DNA of 64,000 nt from UMGS1370 sp046957575 (GTDB lineage: Bacteria > Bacillota > Clostridia > Lachnospirales > Lachnospiraceae), in contig JBKUOG010000002.1 in the NCBI GenBank assembly GCA_046957575.1, positions 1-64,000 of the forward strand, read 5' to 3'. The notes beneath the pieces are model-generated. The model was not told where the DNA came from. It did no database searches and saw nothing but the letters and a program-made list of their open reading frames with translations. This document shows, in pieces, positions 43,667 to 51,511 of this stretch; position 1 is the stretch's first letter, and the number at the start of each line of letters is the position of its first letter. Made by a program: the position numbers and the translations under genes.

Positions 43667-43915
43667 CTAATAAATCTCTTCCAAATGCTCCAAAGCTTCA
43701 TTTAAACTGTCTAAAGCATCATCCAGCAATCCATCTGCTTCATTCATTTCATCAATTGCCTCTTCTGATTCTTCACCACGTATAGAACCTTTTAAATTAT
43801 CTGGCATATTGTCATAGGCGTCTTCTTCATCATATAAAACACTACTTAGCTTTAATTTAATATTTTCCAATTCATTTACAATTTCACTAATCTGTTTTCT
43901 TCTATTTTTATTCAT
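43667..43915 (-). CDS. Small acidic helical protein
   Basis: 82 residues, highly acidic, coiled-coil-like (SEIVNELENIKLKL, then YDNMPDNLKGS and NEADGLLDDALDSLNEALEHL). This YDNMPxNLKGS-type motif recurs in small phage-associated proteins of Firmicutes. GGAGG lies upstream of the ATG. Function unknown. Confidence 0.6.
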   Translation of the reverse strand: MNKNRRKQISEIVNELENIKLKLSSVLYDEEDAYDNMPDNLKGSIRGEESEEAIDEMNEADGLLDDALDSLNEALEHLEEIY

Positions 43916-43932
43916 GCTATTTCCTCCATTAT

Positions 43933-44262
43933 TTATTCGTATTCGCCGTTTTGTACTCTCATAATCATATATTTAATTCTTTGTGCAACAATTTTTTCAT
44001 CAGCATCCAATTTTAAATTATTCCAGTGACAGTTAAAATAAACAAATGGCAACCATGCTGCACAATATTGCATAATTCCCAGCACACCACCTAAACTACA
44101 GAAAAGACCGAGCAGAATACTTGGCAAAATCCAATTTGAATTGCTTGGACAGTAATATAAATACTTTTCACTCGTTTTCCATGTAATATCATCCATTTTT
44201 ATCATAGCAGCTACATACCTGTCACTAAAATTAAATCTTCCAAATAACATTTTAAACCACAT
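43933..44262 (-). CDS. Small membrane protein of the island
   Basis: 109 residues with a hydrophobic segment (WILPSILLGLFCSLGGVLGIM) near the middle and a second aromatic-rich one (CAAWLPFVYF). GGGAGG precedes the ATG. 17 bp upstream of the acidic protein's start, so co-transcribed. No homologue that I recognise. Confidence 0.6.
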   Translation of the reverse strand: MWFKMLFGRFNFSDRYVAAMIKMDDITWKTSEKYLYYCPSNSNWILPSILLGLFCSLGGVLGIMQYCAAWLPFVYFNCHWNNLKLDADEKIVAQRIKYMIMRVQNGEYE

Positions 44263-44340
44263 ACTTTACCTCCCTTTGTTATTTCCTTTTTCTATTATAT
44301 TCGTTTTATCGAAGATATTCAAGTACCAGAATATGTCTTA

Positions 44341-44365
44341 CCCTAAATTCATACACTAATTAGGG
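44341..44365. promoter_or_regulatory. Inverted repeat between divergent small genes
   Basis: CCCTAA (44341-44346) and TTAGGG (44360-44365) form a symmetric site 10 bp before the HTH gene start and near the divergent membrane gene. It may be an operator of the HTH protein; the right half also contributes the GGAGG ribosome site. Confidence 0.4.
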
Positions 44366-44374
44366 AGGACTTAC

Positions 44375-44593
44375 ATGATCGACTACTCGCCTTTCTGGGA
44401 AACTCTGGAAAAATCAGAGGAAAACTGGTACACTCTTACCAACAAGCACCATCTTTCTCACAGCACCCTTCATCGTTTAAAACACAACATGGATGTATCA
44501 ACACGCACACTAAATGACCTCTGCCGTCTCCTGCATTGTGACATTAAAGACCTGGTTCGGTACATTCCCTCTGAAGACGACCAACCGCTATAA
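44375..44593 (+). CDS. Small Cro/C1-type HTH protein
   Basis: 72 residues: HTH_26-like fold (SPFWETLEKSEENWYTLTNK, LSHSTLHRLKHNMDVSTRTL, CDIKDLVRYIP). Same compact class as the protein at 11031-11282. AGGGAGG precedes the ATG. Likely a local regulator of the island. Confidence 0.8.
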   Translation: MIDYSPFWETLEKSEENWYTLTNKHHLSHSTLHRLKHNMDVSTRTLNDLCRLLHCDIKDLVRYIPSEDDQPL

Positions 44594-44692
44594 GTTTCTT
44601 TCCTGTTTTTCCGCAAAAAAATAGCCGTCCACCACTTCTGAGCAGATTTTTCTACCCGTTCATGGTTCTGACGGCTAATCACGTACATTTTC

Positions 44693-44899
44693 TTATTCTT
44701 CTGTGTCTTGGACAAATTCCAAATTATCTAACGCATATTTTAAAGCCCTGCACATTAACTCGTTTCTGGAATAATCACTTTTTGCAGCCAGCTTGTCAAA
44801 TTCCTCTTGTATTTCCCTTTCCAGCCGTAAAGTCATTACTACATACTTGTCTTCTTTCTTCTCCATACTCTTTGGCTTTACTATAAATTTTTCAGACAT
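44693..44899 (-). CDS. Ribbon-helix-helix/CopG-like protein
   Basis: 68 residues with a basic start and VVMTLRLEREIQEEFDKLAAKSDYSRNELMCRALKYAL, the usual strand-helix-helix layout of RHH DNA-binding proteins. GAGGTAAAGAT-type site upstream. Could be an antitoxin or plasmid-type regulator; no partner toxin adjacent. Confidence 0.72.
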   Translation of the reverse strand: MSEKFIVKPKSMEKKEDKYVVMTLRLEREIQEEFDKLAAKSDYSRNELMCRALKYALDNLEFVQDTEE

Positions 44900-44947
44900 A
44901 TCTTTACCTCTATATCTTTTACTTATAGTTAGTATACAGAATTAAGA

Positions 44948-44976
44948 TTGACATTTATATATTATATTATTATAAT
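44948..44976 (+). promoter_or_regulatory. Promoter of the DUF6809-type gene
   Basis: TTGACA (44948-44953), 17-bp spacer, TATAAT (44971-44976), in a very AT-rich divergent region. Confidence 0.8.
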
Positions 44977-45011
44977 ACACTTTTATAATATATTTTATGT
45001 GAGGTAACTTT

Positions 45012-45278
45012 ATGGACATTCTGCAACAGCTCTATCATGGAAAGTTATATCCAGAAGAAAAATTTACACCAAATACGGAAGAATATCATCTTGCTTGTAA
45101 AGAACACAGCCAACATTATGATGCTTTTCGTCAACAACTCAATTCTTTAGATCCTGACCTATGCGAACAGTTTGATATCCTTATAGAAGAACAAAGCCAT
45201 ATTAACTCTCTTGAAAATTTTCATATGTTTAAAGAATCTTTCAAACTGGGGGTACGGCTCATTTCCAGTCATCAATAA
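45012..45278 (+). CDS. DUF6809-like small protein
   Basis: 88 residues: MDILQQLYHGKLYPEE, helix-rich middle (HSQHYDAFRQQLNSL) and FKESFKLGVRLI at the end, which resembles the DUF6809 family found widely in gut Firmicutes. GAGGTAAC precedes the ATG. Function unknown. Confidence 0.68.
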   Translation: MDILQQLYHGKLYPEEKFTPNTEEYHLACKEHSQHYDAFRQQLNSLDPDLCEQFDILIEEQSHINSLENFHMFKESFKLGVRLISSHQ

Positions 45279-45318
45279 AGCAACTTTCGTTTTGCTCTTC
45301 CAAGCCTTGTTCTACGCA

Positions 45319-45582
45319 TCATTCTTCATAATGCCCACGACAACTGATGATTTTTATATTTTGCAGCTCGTCAATATCATAAACCAGTCTGTTTGCTTCA
45401 TCTATTCGGCGGCTGTAGCCAGGTCTGTGTTTTAACGGTTCTGGCTTCCCAATTCCCTGCATAGCCCCATTACGGCGTATATCCTCCAATAACGAGTTTA
45501 TTTTCTTTAACGTCTTTTTATCCTGGGTCTGCCAGTAAAGATAATCAGAAAAGCCCTGTCCTGTAAACGTAAAATCATTCAT
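45319..45582 (-). CDS. yoeB: YoeB-type mRNA interferase toxin
   Basis: 87 residues, RelE/YoeB superfamily: FSDYLYWQTQDKKTLKKIN, then KPEPLKHRPGYSRRIDEANRLVYDI and C-terminal ISCRGHYEE with the catalytic Arg-His-Tyr. Cleaves mRNA on the ribosome. Its start overlaps the antitoxin stop by 8 bp. Confidence 0.92.
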   Translation of the reverse strand: MNDFTFTGQGFSDYLYWQTQDKKTLKKINSLLEDIRRNGAMQGIGKPEPLKHRPGYSRRIDEANRLVYDIDELQNIKIISCRGHYEE

Positions 45583-45889
45583 GTTTCATCTGCTCCATAA
45601 AATCTCGAATCTTCTGTGTGGGCTTCCAACTATCTGATTCCATTTCCTGTAATTCTTCCATAGAAAATGAAATTGTCTGGTTCTTTGCCAACTGCTCATA
45701 GCTGCGGTCAATATGCTTTAAATATTCAGCGTTTTTTTCTGCTTTCACAAGTTTGTTGTATTCATTCTCTGAAAGCATCACTACATTTTCATTTTTAGGC
45801 CTGGAAATAACCACAGCTTCTCCTCTGAAAGCAAAATCCATATATTTTTTCAAATTACTTCTTAAATCAAGCGGTCTGGTAGCGATCAT
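45575..45889 (-). CDS. yefM: YefM-type antitoxin
   Basis: 104 residues, Phd/YefM fold (RPLDLRSNLKKYMDFAFRGEAVVISRPKNENVVMLS) with a flexible C-terminal toxin-binding tail ending DFMEQMKHE. Start at 45889 behind GGAGG. Neutralises YoeB and autoregulates with it; probably stabilises the island. Confidence 0.92.
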   Translation of the reverse strand: MIATRPLDLRSNLKKYMDFAFRGEAVVISRPKNENVVMLSENEYNKLVKAEKNAEYLKHIDRSYEQLAKNQTISFSMEELQEMESDSWKPTQKIRDFMEQMKHE

Positions 45890-45900
45890 ATGTCCGCCTC

Positions 45901-45968
45901 CTTTCACGTACTTAAATACGTACATTATTATGTACTTATATTTTATGCTATTATTTTTCCCTTGTCAA
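45901..45968 (-). promoter_or_regulatory. yefM-yoeB promoter and operator
   Basis: Minus-strand TTGACA (45968-45963), 17-bp spacer, TAAAAT (45945-45940). Downstream, repeated GTAC cores (GTACATAATAATGTACG and TACGTATTTAAGTACGTG-like arrangement, 45906-45935) form a dyad typical of YefM sites. The 45969-46264 stretch upstream holds no gene that I can support. Confidence 0.72.
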
Positions 45969-46264
45969 TGTTTATTATCCATAAACACAAATTTGCTCCC
46001 AGTGTATAGATGCACCAGCTTCCCTGTCTGCTGATTATCCTCTACCCGTTCCAGGTTTTATCCAGCCCCGTATTTCCGTATCGTATTCCCTAACGCATTG
46101 TGCGCTAATCTGTGCCACTCTGTTCTATACCCATGTATTTTACCAATCACAAGTTTTCAGTGTCATAGATAACGCTCTAATGCTTTTAACACCCTATTGC
46201 CATATCGTATTGTATTAGCAACTTATGGAGTACATATCCAACAACTACGCTTCTGATATCTACA

Positions 46265-46296
46265 TAAAGAAAGAGACAGCTACTTTGCCATCTCTT
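46265..46296 (-). terminator. Terminator of the resolvase gene
   Basis: On the minus strand AGAGATGGC, AAAGTA, GCTGTCTCT (one wobble) followed by TTCTTT. It overlaps the end of the coding region. Confidence 0.7.
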
Positions 46297-46969
46297 CCAT
46301 AATTTCTCTCTTGTACTTATAAAACGTCATCTTGCTAATTCCGATTAACTCCCATGTTTCTTGATTATTTAACTGTCCTCCAAAATCCTTGTTAAACTTC
46401 CGTATCTTCTCTTTCGCTGGTTCTGCTTTCTTTACATGAAGCTTTGCTCCCTGACGTTGTCCAATCTGCTTTCCGTTCAGTCTGGCCGTCACAATCCCTT
46501 CACGCGTTCTCTGGTGTAAGTCCTCTACTTCTTTTTCTGCCTGGTCGAATGCGATCCGGATCTGTTCTTTTGCCAGTGTTAAAAGATATTTATTAATCCC
46601 CTCTAGAATACTATCTACAGGCGTCCCCGTCATTTCAATGTTATTTTTTAAAGCATTCTTATAAGTGGCTGTATTGATATGAGGCTCTTTCAAGAAAACA
46701 AGTTCGACCCCCTTATCGAATAGCTGCTCATACAGTTTAAATCCTTCTTCTGCATTTCTGCTCATTCGGCTTACAGAATCAAAAATAATGGTATCTCCCG
46801 TTTTCACATCTTTTAACAGCTTATCCAGCTTTTCTCTTCCTTGAAACTTTGTACCTGTGAATTCTTCCTCTACCATTACAGCATTTGGATAAACTGCTGA
46901 TATATTTCTTTTCTGCCGCTCAATATTCTGCTTTTTGGTACTGATTCTCGTATAACCGTATACTGTCAT
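46280..46969 (-). CDS. Serine recombinase (resolvase/invertase type)
   Basis: 229 residues: catalytic domain with Ser10 (VYGYTRIST), FDSVSRMSRN, then a helix E region (QIRIAFDQAEKEVEDLHQRTREGI) and a short HTH C-terminus (NQETWELIGISKMTFYKYKRE). Typical of element-encoded resolvases that settle dimers or invert DNA. GAGGATC precedes the ATG. The 388-bp region upstream may hold its site. Confidence 0.92.
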   Translation of the reverse strand: MTVYGYTRISTKKQNIERQKRNISAVYPNAVMVEEEFTGTKFQGREKLDKLLKDVKTGDTIIFDSVSRMSRNAEEGFKLYEQLFDKGVELVFLKEPHINTATYKNALKNNIEMTGTPVDSILEGINKYLLTLAKEQIRIAFDQAEKEVEDLHQRTREGIVTARLNGKQIGQRQGAKLHVKKAEPAKEKIRKFNKDFGGQLNNQETWELIGISKMTFYKYKREIMEEMAK

Positions 46970-47357
46970 AAGATCCTCCTAATAGTATCATTTCTAACGA
47001 ACGTTATTTCTATTACTATAAGGATACCAGGATCTATGCCATTTGTCAATTACTTTTATTACTATTTTTGCATAGGTTAGTTTTGATACTATTCACCATT
47101 CCACTTTTCAAAAAGAAAAAGCATCCATTCCGAATGCTCTCTCCTTGTAAATCAATTTCTGTTTTATCTCTTATCCATTTTCTTTCTGCCACTAGGTTCT
47201 GCTAACGCCTTACATTCCGCTACGCTTCATTCCAGTTGTGTTCACTGCGTTCCGCTACGCTTCACTTGCGAAGAATTATATTCCTTATAAATCCTTTGCT
47301 TTTTATCATCATACACTTTTAAAGTATAATATAGAGTGAAAAAAATCTGTATGCATA
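46970..47357. other. Non-coding region upstream of the resolvase, possible res site
   Basis: No gene supported. It holds AATAGTATC (46981-46989) and its inverse GATACTATT (47086-47094), the palindrome AACGTT in TAACGAACGTTATT, and a 15-bp direct repeat TTCCGCTACGCTTCA (47215-47229, 47250-47264). These may be resolvase subsites; not proven. Confidence 0.4.
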
Positions 47358-49052
47358 TCATTCTTCATCTATCCGTATCAACCGATACCCTCTTTTTCCT
47401 CTTCCTGGCTGTATTGATTTAAGTTCATAACATTGTCCTGCTCGTTTTAACGCTTCATTTATCGTTTTAATTTTACAATTAGAACTTAGATGAAGTATAT
47501 CTCTCAGGTCATCTAATAACTCATTTCTACCATTATAGTTTATAAACGATATATTCTCTTTTTCCTTCAAGTATACTTTTAATTTCTCACAATCAACTTC
47601 CTCTTTTTCGTCTCTGACTGGAGGTATATATACAATCTGATTTTGGGATGCAAATTCTTTTAATTTATCTAGCCACAAATCTTGTATAAACTCTCTATTA
47701 CACCTATTATTCTCTGCAAATTTGCTTACATACATTTCAAATTTATCTATTAAATGATTAAAGCGTATATATTCATTCTTTTTCTGAATAAAGTCTATAT
47801 AATCTTTACAACATTCTCCTGCGCTATGATAAGAACTAAACTCTCCCTTAATAAATACTTTATAGTCCTCTATATGACTGTTATCATATCCACCCAAGGT
47901 ATACAATATGGATTCTGTACTCATTACAGTTTTTTTATAAAATTCGTTTATACTTTTTAAAACAGTTCCAGGTACAAAGTCTAAAAATATTTCCATCTGG
48001 GCAAAACGCATTTCTTGATTACTTTTTATAAACTGTTTGGAATTATCAATAACATACAAGATATCTAGTCCTTTTCTGACACGTCCTGCAAACTGCTGTA
48101 TATCAGATAAAATATGACTTTCACAAAAGGCAATTTTTATATTGTCATCCTCAATATTTACTCCCTCTTTCAAAGTGGCAGTTGTCAACAGAATTTTTTT
48201 ACCTTCCGGAAGTTTATTTTTTTGGGTTATGTACGATTTTAAATCTCTGCATTCCTCTCCCAAACTTTTCCTATACGTCTGCAATTTTGCAATGCTGTTA
48301 TCACTCATACAAAAAGTCACTTCTGATTCTTTGATACCACTGCTTTGTGTTCCCTCTTGTCCTATCTTTGTAATTTTCTTTAAAATAGAATTATCCCCTT
48401 TTACTAATCTAGTAGCAGAATTGGAATAATAAATAGTTTTCTGTGAATCCGGAAGATTTCTCATATAGTTGATTGCTGTTTCATATGGTATTACCTCAAT
48501 CTGTTTTGGTATAACATTGATACATTCATTCCTTTTATCTATAATTTCATAGTTGCCATTTTGGAGAAGAATTTTCATAGGCTCTGGCGTTCCTGTCATT
48601 AAAATAATTTTTATCTTTGGAAATTTTTTCTCAACATACTCCAACAACTTCATAATATGAAATGGCGCATCCGTATATGTTGCATCTGTGTATAAAGAAT
48701 GAGCTTCATCTAAAACGATATATTCAAAATGCTTTAATGTATTTTTTATCCCATATGTACAAAATTTTTCATTTTTAACCATCATTTCAATTCCGTAATT
48801 GGTTGTAGAAACTATATCATTAAATTCATTATCCCAGTTAATTTTTTCATTACACGCTTTATTGATTAAAATCTCGTCTACCTTAGCACGTCTTGAGCTG
48901 ATATACAGAATATTTCCATAACCACTTAAGACATTTTCTACAAAATAATTCTTTCCAGACCCCACTCCTGAAATAATACAAAATTTTCTTTTCGGGGATT
49001 GTACAATGTCATTGATATCTAACGCATCTGATAAATATTTTTTACCGCTCAT
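47358..49052 (-). CDS. DEAH-box superfamily 2 helicase-like protein
   Basis: 564 residues from the ATG at 49052. Walker A is GVGSGKN (29-35), with Asn where Thr/Ser is usual; DEAH at 115-118 (IVLDEAHSLY); motif III-like LMTGTPEP; motif V-like TATLKEGVNIEDD; motif VI QFAGRVRKG. The remaining C-terminal third (from about 400) is unrecognised, with a basic tail (IQPGRGKRGYRLIR). Probably a replication or DNA-processing helicase of the element. The upstream in-frame start at 49106 lacks a ribosome site. Confidence 0.78.
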   Translation of the reverse strand: MSGKKYLSDALDINDIVQSPKRKFCIISGVGSGKNYFVENVLSGYGNILYISSRRAKVDEILINKACNEKINWDNEFNDIVSTTNYGIEMMVKNEKFCTYGIKNTLKHFEYIVLDEAHSLYTDATYTDAPFHIMKLLEYVEKKFPKIKIILMTGTPEPMKILLQNGNYEIIDKRNECINVIPKQIEVIPYETAINYMRNLPDSQKTIYYSNSATRLVKGDNSILKKITKIGQEGTQSSGIKESEVTFCMSDNSIAKLQTYRKSLGEECRDLKSYITQKNKLPEGKKILLTTATLKEGVNIEDDNIKIAFCESHILSDIQQFAGRVRKGLDILYVIDNSKQFIKSNQEMRFAQMEIFLDFVPGTVLKSINEFYKKTVMSTESILYTLGGYDNSHIEDYKVFIKGEFSSYHSAGECCKDYIDFIQKKNEYIRFNHLIDKFEMYVSKFAENNRCNREFIQDLWLDKLKEFASQNQIVYIPPVRDEKEEVDCEKLKVYLKEKENISFINYNGRNELLDDLRDILHLSSNCKIKTINEALKRAGQCYELKSIQPGRGKRGYRLIRIDEE

Positions 49053-49171
49053 ATATTTTATATTTTCCTTTCTACTACTTCCATACACATACACCACTGC
49101 ATACACATTTTTGTTTTTATAATATTACCACAAATCTGTATGCTGTGCAAATATTTACTGTTCCGCAAAAT

Positions 49172-49654
49172 TCAATAGCACCTTTCTTGCTTTTGCTGAG
49201 TGATTTCTTGTTTAAGCAGAAGAGTGGCTTCTTCAATTTCAATTTTTGTTAATTCTCTTGAAGCTAATACTCCTTCTTGTCCACCATTATAGATAGATAA
49301 TAATAAAGTTGCTTTATGCTGTTCGGCATTATTTAATGAATAATTTCCGGTTTTACGGATAGCAGGGAGGACTTCATCAAACACCCAGCTTTCAAAGCGT
49401 TCTGCTGATGGCAACTCGCTATGTGTTACTAAACGGTACAAGTCACCTTCTGGAATACAATTTGTTTCTTGTTTGCCACCTTTTGAAGGTATTCCCAATT
49501 TAGTAACCCCTTTACAATGTTGAATTACTGCTTTACTAGGATTGGAATATCCTAATGCTTTTGCAATATCAATTCCAACAAAATAAATTTTTCCATCAAT
49601 CACTACTGTCCGGATTTCTCCAAAAGAACGAAAAACAGGCGCACATTTCTGCAC
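49172..49654 (-). CDS. BRO-N domain antirepressor-like protein
   Basis: 160 residues: a BRO-N domain (FGEIRTVVIDGKIYFVGIDIAKALGYSNPSKAV, then LVTHSELPSAERFESWVFDEVLPAIRKTG) and a short, incomplete C-terminal part where other antirepressors carry a longer ANT-type domain. A GTG start is assumed, without a good ribosome site. The gene may be a truncated fusion partner of the Rha-like fragment upstream. Antirepressors free the lytic programme of prophages. Confidence 0.8.
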   Translation of the reverse strand: MQKCAPVFRSFGEIRTVVIDGKIYFVGIDIAKALGYSNPSKAVIQHCKGVTKLGIPSKGGKQETNCIPEGDLYRLVTHSELPSAERFESWVFDEVLPAIRKTGNYSLNNAEQHKATLLLSIYNGGQEGVLASRELTKIEIEEATLLLKQEITQQKQERCY

Positions 49655-49666
49655 ACCCGTCTTCCA

Positions 49667-49825
49667 TTATCTTGAATTAATTTCTGGCGGCCGAATTTTC
49701 GGCTGAGTAAATAATGATTGTTTTTCTTTGATTTTATCTAATACATCTTTATGTTGCTTTCCAAATACATTTGCTATTTTTACACTCGTTGTCATTACTG
49801 TTCCGTTATAATCTACCCCTAACAT
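49667..49825 (-). pseudogene. Rha-family antirepressor N-terminal fragment
   Basis: 52 codons from an ATG at 49825 reading MLGVDYNGTVMTTSVKIANV then FGKQHKDVLDKIKEK, the N-terminal pattern of phage Rha regulators, followed by an early stop (TAA, 49669-49667). It overlaps the preceding gene by 7 bp and abuts the BRO gene, so one mosaic antirepressor may have been split. Confidence 0.55.
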
Positions 49826-50196
49826 GAATACACCATCTGCATCCGGACAATCCCGTCTTTTTCATCTATAACCACGCTGTCAGCCAGGAGCATCGCCATT
49901 TTGATTTCTTTCACATCGTCCAGAATGAATCCAAATTCATTTTTCAGTGTCATATGAACCTCCTGCCCTGTTTCGTGGACTTCCAATATCGAACAGGTTT
50001 CCGCTGCATAATTCTGCAAAATCATCGTCAATGCGTTCTGTATGTACTCTGTCCGGCTGTGCTTTCGTTCTGCTGCTTCCTCTGACTTCATCTGAAGAAT
50101 AAAATTTGATACCTGCTCCAGTTCATGTCCATTTAAAGAATCAAATGTCTGTGTCAATTCGTTTGCAGTGTCCTTTAATCTGTAATCGTAAATCAT
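49819..50196 (-). CDS. Unrecognised phage-type protein
   Basis: 125 residues from the ATG at 50196 (behind AGGAGG): MIYDYRLKDTANELTQTFDSL, helical middle (EAAERKHSRTEYIQNAL) and C-terminal beta segment (EVHMTLKNEFGFILDDVKEIKM). No motif that I recognise. Sits between the integrase and the antirepressors. Confidence 0.6.
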   Translation of the reverse strand: MIYDYRLKDTANELTQTFDSLNGHELEQVSNFILQMKSEEAAERKHSRTEYIQNALTMILQNYAAETCSILEVHETGQEVHMTLKNEFGFILDDVKEIKMAMLLADSVVIDEKDGIVRMQMVYSC

Positions 50197-50260
50197 GTTT
50201 TTTCCTCCTAACATATTTTCGTCCATCATAAAAAATTTTTCCGTTCCCTGGGTTATTTTT

Positions 50261-51169
50261 TTACAGACACATCAACGGACTGGTTTTAATTGCTATCTCC
50301 AACAGATCATCATCCCGCATTGAATATAAATATCTTTTTGTTGTTTCAACTTTGCTATGTCCTAAAAGTTTTGATACTGTATATAAATCGCATCCATTTT
50401 TTAGTTGACTCTGAGCATAATAATGACGGCAAGTATGAGGACTAACCCGAATATTACTTCTAATGCCACAAGCTTCTCCTGCATTTTTTACAATCCTCTC
50501 TAATGTCTCTACTGTCAACTTTTTTCCTTTCTGCGATAACAATAGATATTCTGTTTCGTATCCTAATTTATCCTTTATGTATTGCTCTCTTACTCCAATA
50601 TAACGAATCAAATATTTGCTTATAAAAGGAGTTATCGGAACAAATCTCGTTTTCTTTCCTTTTCCAAAAATACGAATATGTGTATCTCTCATATCTGTCA
50701 TTTTCAAGCCACATAATTCAGAATTTCTCATTCCCGTATCAAATAAAAGTACCATAATCAATTGATTTCTTATATCTAAAAAATGACTTCCACGATATGC
50801 GCGAATTAGCTTCCTTACTTCTTCATCAGTAAATGTTTCTATCAGAGGGATTGGTTCTTTTTGACGCTTAATTTTATCTATGGGGTTTCTAACAATATAT
50901 CCTTCTTCTACACAGTATCTAAAAAAGGCTTTAAAAGATTTTATCAAACTATTAATATATATCTCTGATAATTTTTCTTGTGTTAAAAATGTTATATATC
51001 CTTGTATATGCTGATAATAAACCTCTTCTACTTCTACTACTTGGTACTCCTGTCTAAGAAAGCACATCATTTTTTTGTTATTATTACGATATCCTTTGAT
51101 TGTTCTCTCACTCAATTTTCGTAATCGGCAATCAAAAATAAACTCCTTTAAAGCATCTTCATTTAACAT
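50261..51169 (-). CDS. Site-specific tyrosine integrase of the yebC island
   Basis: 302 residues, XerCD-like: SAM-like N-terminal domain (1-105), catalytic domain with Arg148 (DTGMRNSEL), His245-xx-Arg248 (HTCRHYY), His271 (GHSK) and Tyr280 (TTKRYLY). Start at 51169 behind AGGAGG. It lies next to attR, with its arm sites 51 bp from the att core. Integrates and, with a partner, excises the island at the yebC 3' end. Confidence 0.95.
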   Translation of the reverse strand: MLNEDALKEFIFDCRLRKLSERTIKGYRNNNKKMMCFLRQEYQVVEVEEVYYQHIQGYITFLTQEKLSEIYINSLIKSFKAFFRYCVEEGYIVRNPIDKIKRQKEPIPLIETFTDEEVRKLIRAYRGSHFLDIRNQLIMVLLFDTGMRNSELCGLKMTDMRDTHIRIFGKGKKTRFVPITPFISKYLIRYIGVREQYIKDKLGYETEYLLLSQKGKKLTVETLERIVKNAGEACGIRSNIRVSPHTCRHYYAQSQLKNGCDLYTVSKLLGHSKVETTKRYLYSMRDDDLLEIAIKTSPLMCL

Positions 51170-51225
51170 AAAAAACCTCCTTCTGCCCGTCAATTATGAC
51201 AATCAGAAAGAGGTTTTCCGCACAC

Positions 51226-51268
51226 CCATCACTGGGCGATTAAAAATCCGCCAGTATACCATCACTGG
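51226..51268 (+). promoter_or_regulatory. Right arm-type integrase sites
   Basis: Two CCATCACTGG copies (51226-51235 and 51259-51268), 33 bp apart and 51 bp from the att core; the same pair and spacing recurs next to the relic integrase at 37609-37651. Confidence 0.72.
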
Positions 51269-51318
51269 TACAGATTTTCCGTTATTCTCTTACACATTTT
51301 CAAATTCATTATTTCAAA

Positions 51319-51511
51319 AAAGCCTTATTTTAAGCCAATTCTGGGAATTTTCCCTTATCTCTCGTCTGTATCCCAGTTGTGGTACACCGCCTGCACATCA
51401 TCATCTTCGTCCAGCAAATCCAGGGTACGGTTGATTTTCTTAATGTCCTCTTCGCTGGTAAGTTCTACCCAGGTCTGAGGAATCATGGTAATATCAGCCT
51501 GAGCCATGGGG
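51319..51511. repeat. attR: 3' end of yebC
   Basis: 193 bp, one mismatch to 37702-37894. Lies over the last 52 or so codons of yebC and about 36 bp beyond. The island restores the gene end, so YebC remains full length. Confidence 0.93.

Larger units (their letters stand above)
37895..51318. mobile_element. Integrative element inserted in the yebC 3' end (about 13.4 kb)
   Basis: Bounded by the 193-bp att repeats, with the tyrosine integrase next to the right end and arm-type sites at both ends. It carries phage-like regulators (Rha/BRO, MrpR-like, Xre, ribbon-helix-helix), a DEAH helicase, a serine resolvase and a toxin-antitoxin pair, but no capsid, terminase, relaxase or conjugation genes that I recognise. 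It therefore looks like a phage satellite, a cryptic prophage remnant or a mobilisable island. IS3 and IS256 insertions lie inside. The 37907-38196 stretch has no supportable gene. Confidence 0.85.

Noticed and set aside
47215..47264. CRISPR-like repeat
   Set aside because: Only two 15-bp copies occur, 20 bp apart, with no further units and no cas genes nearby.
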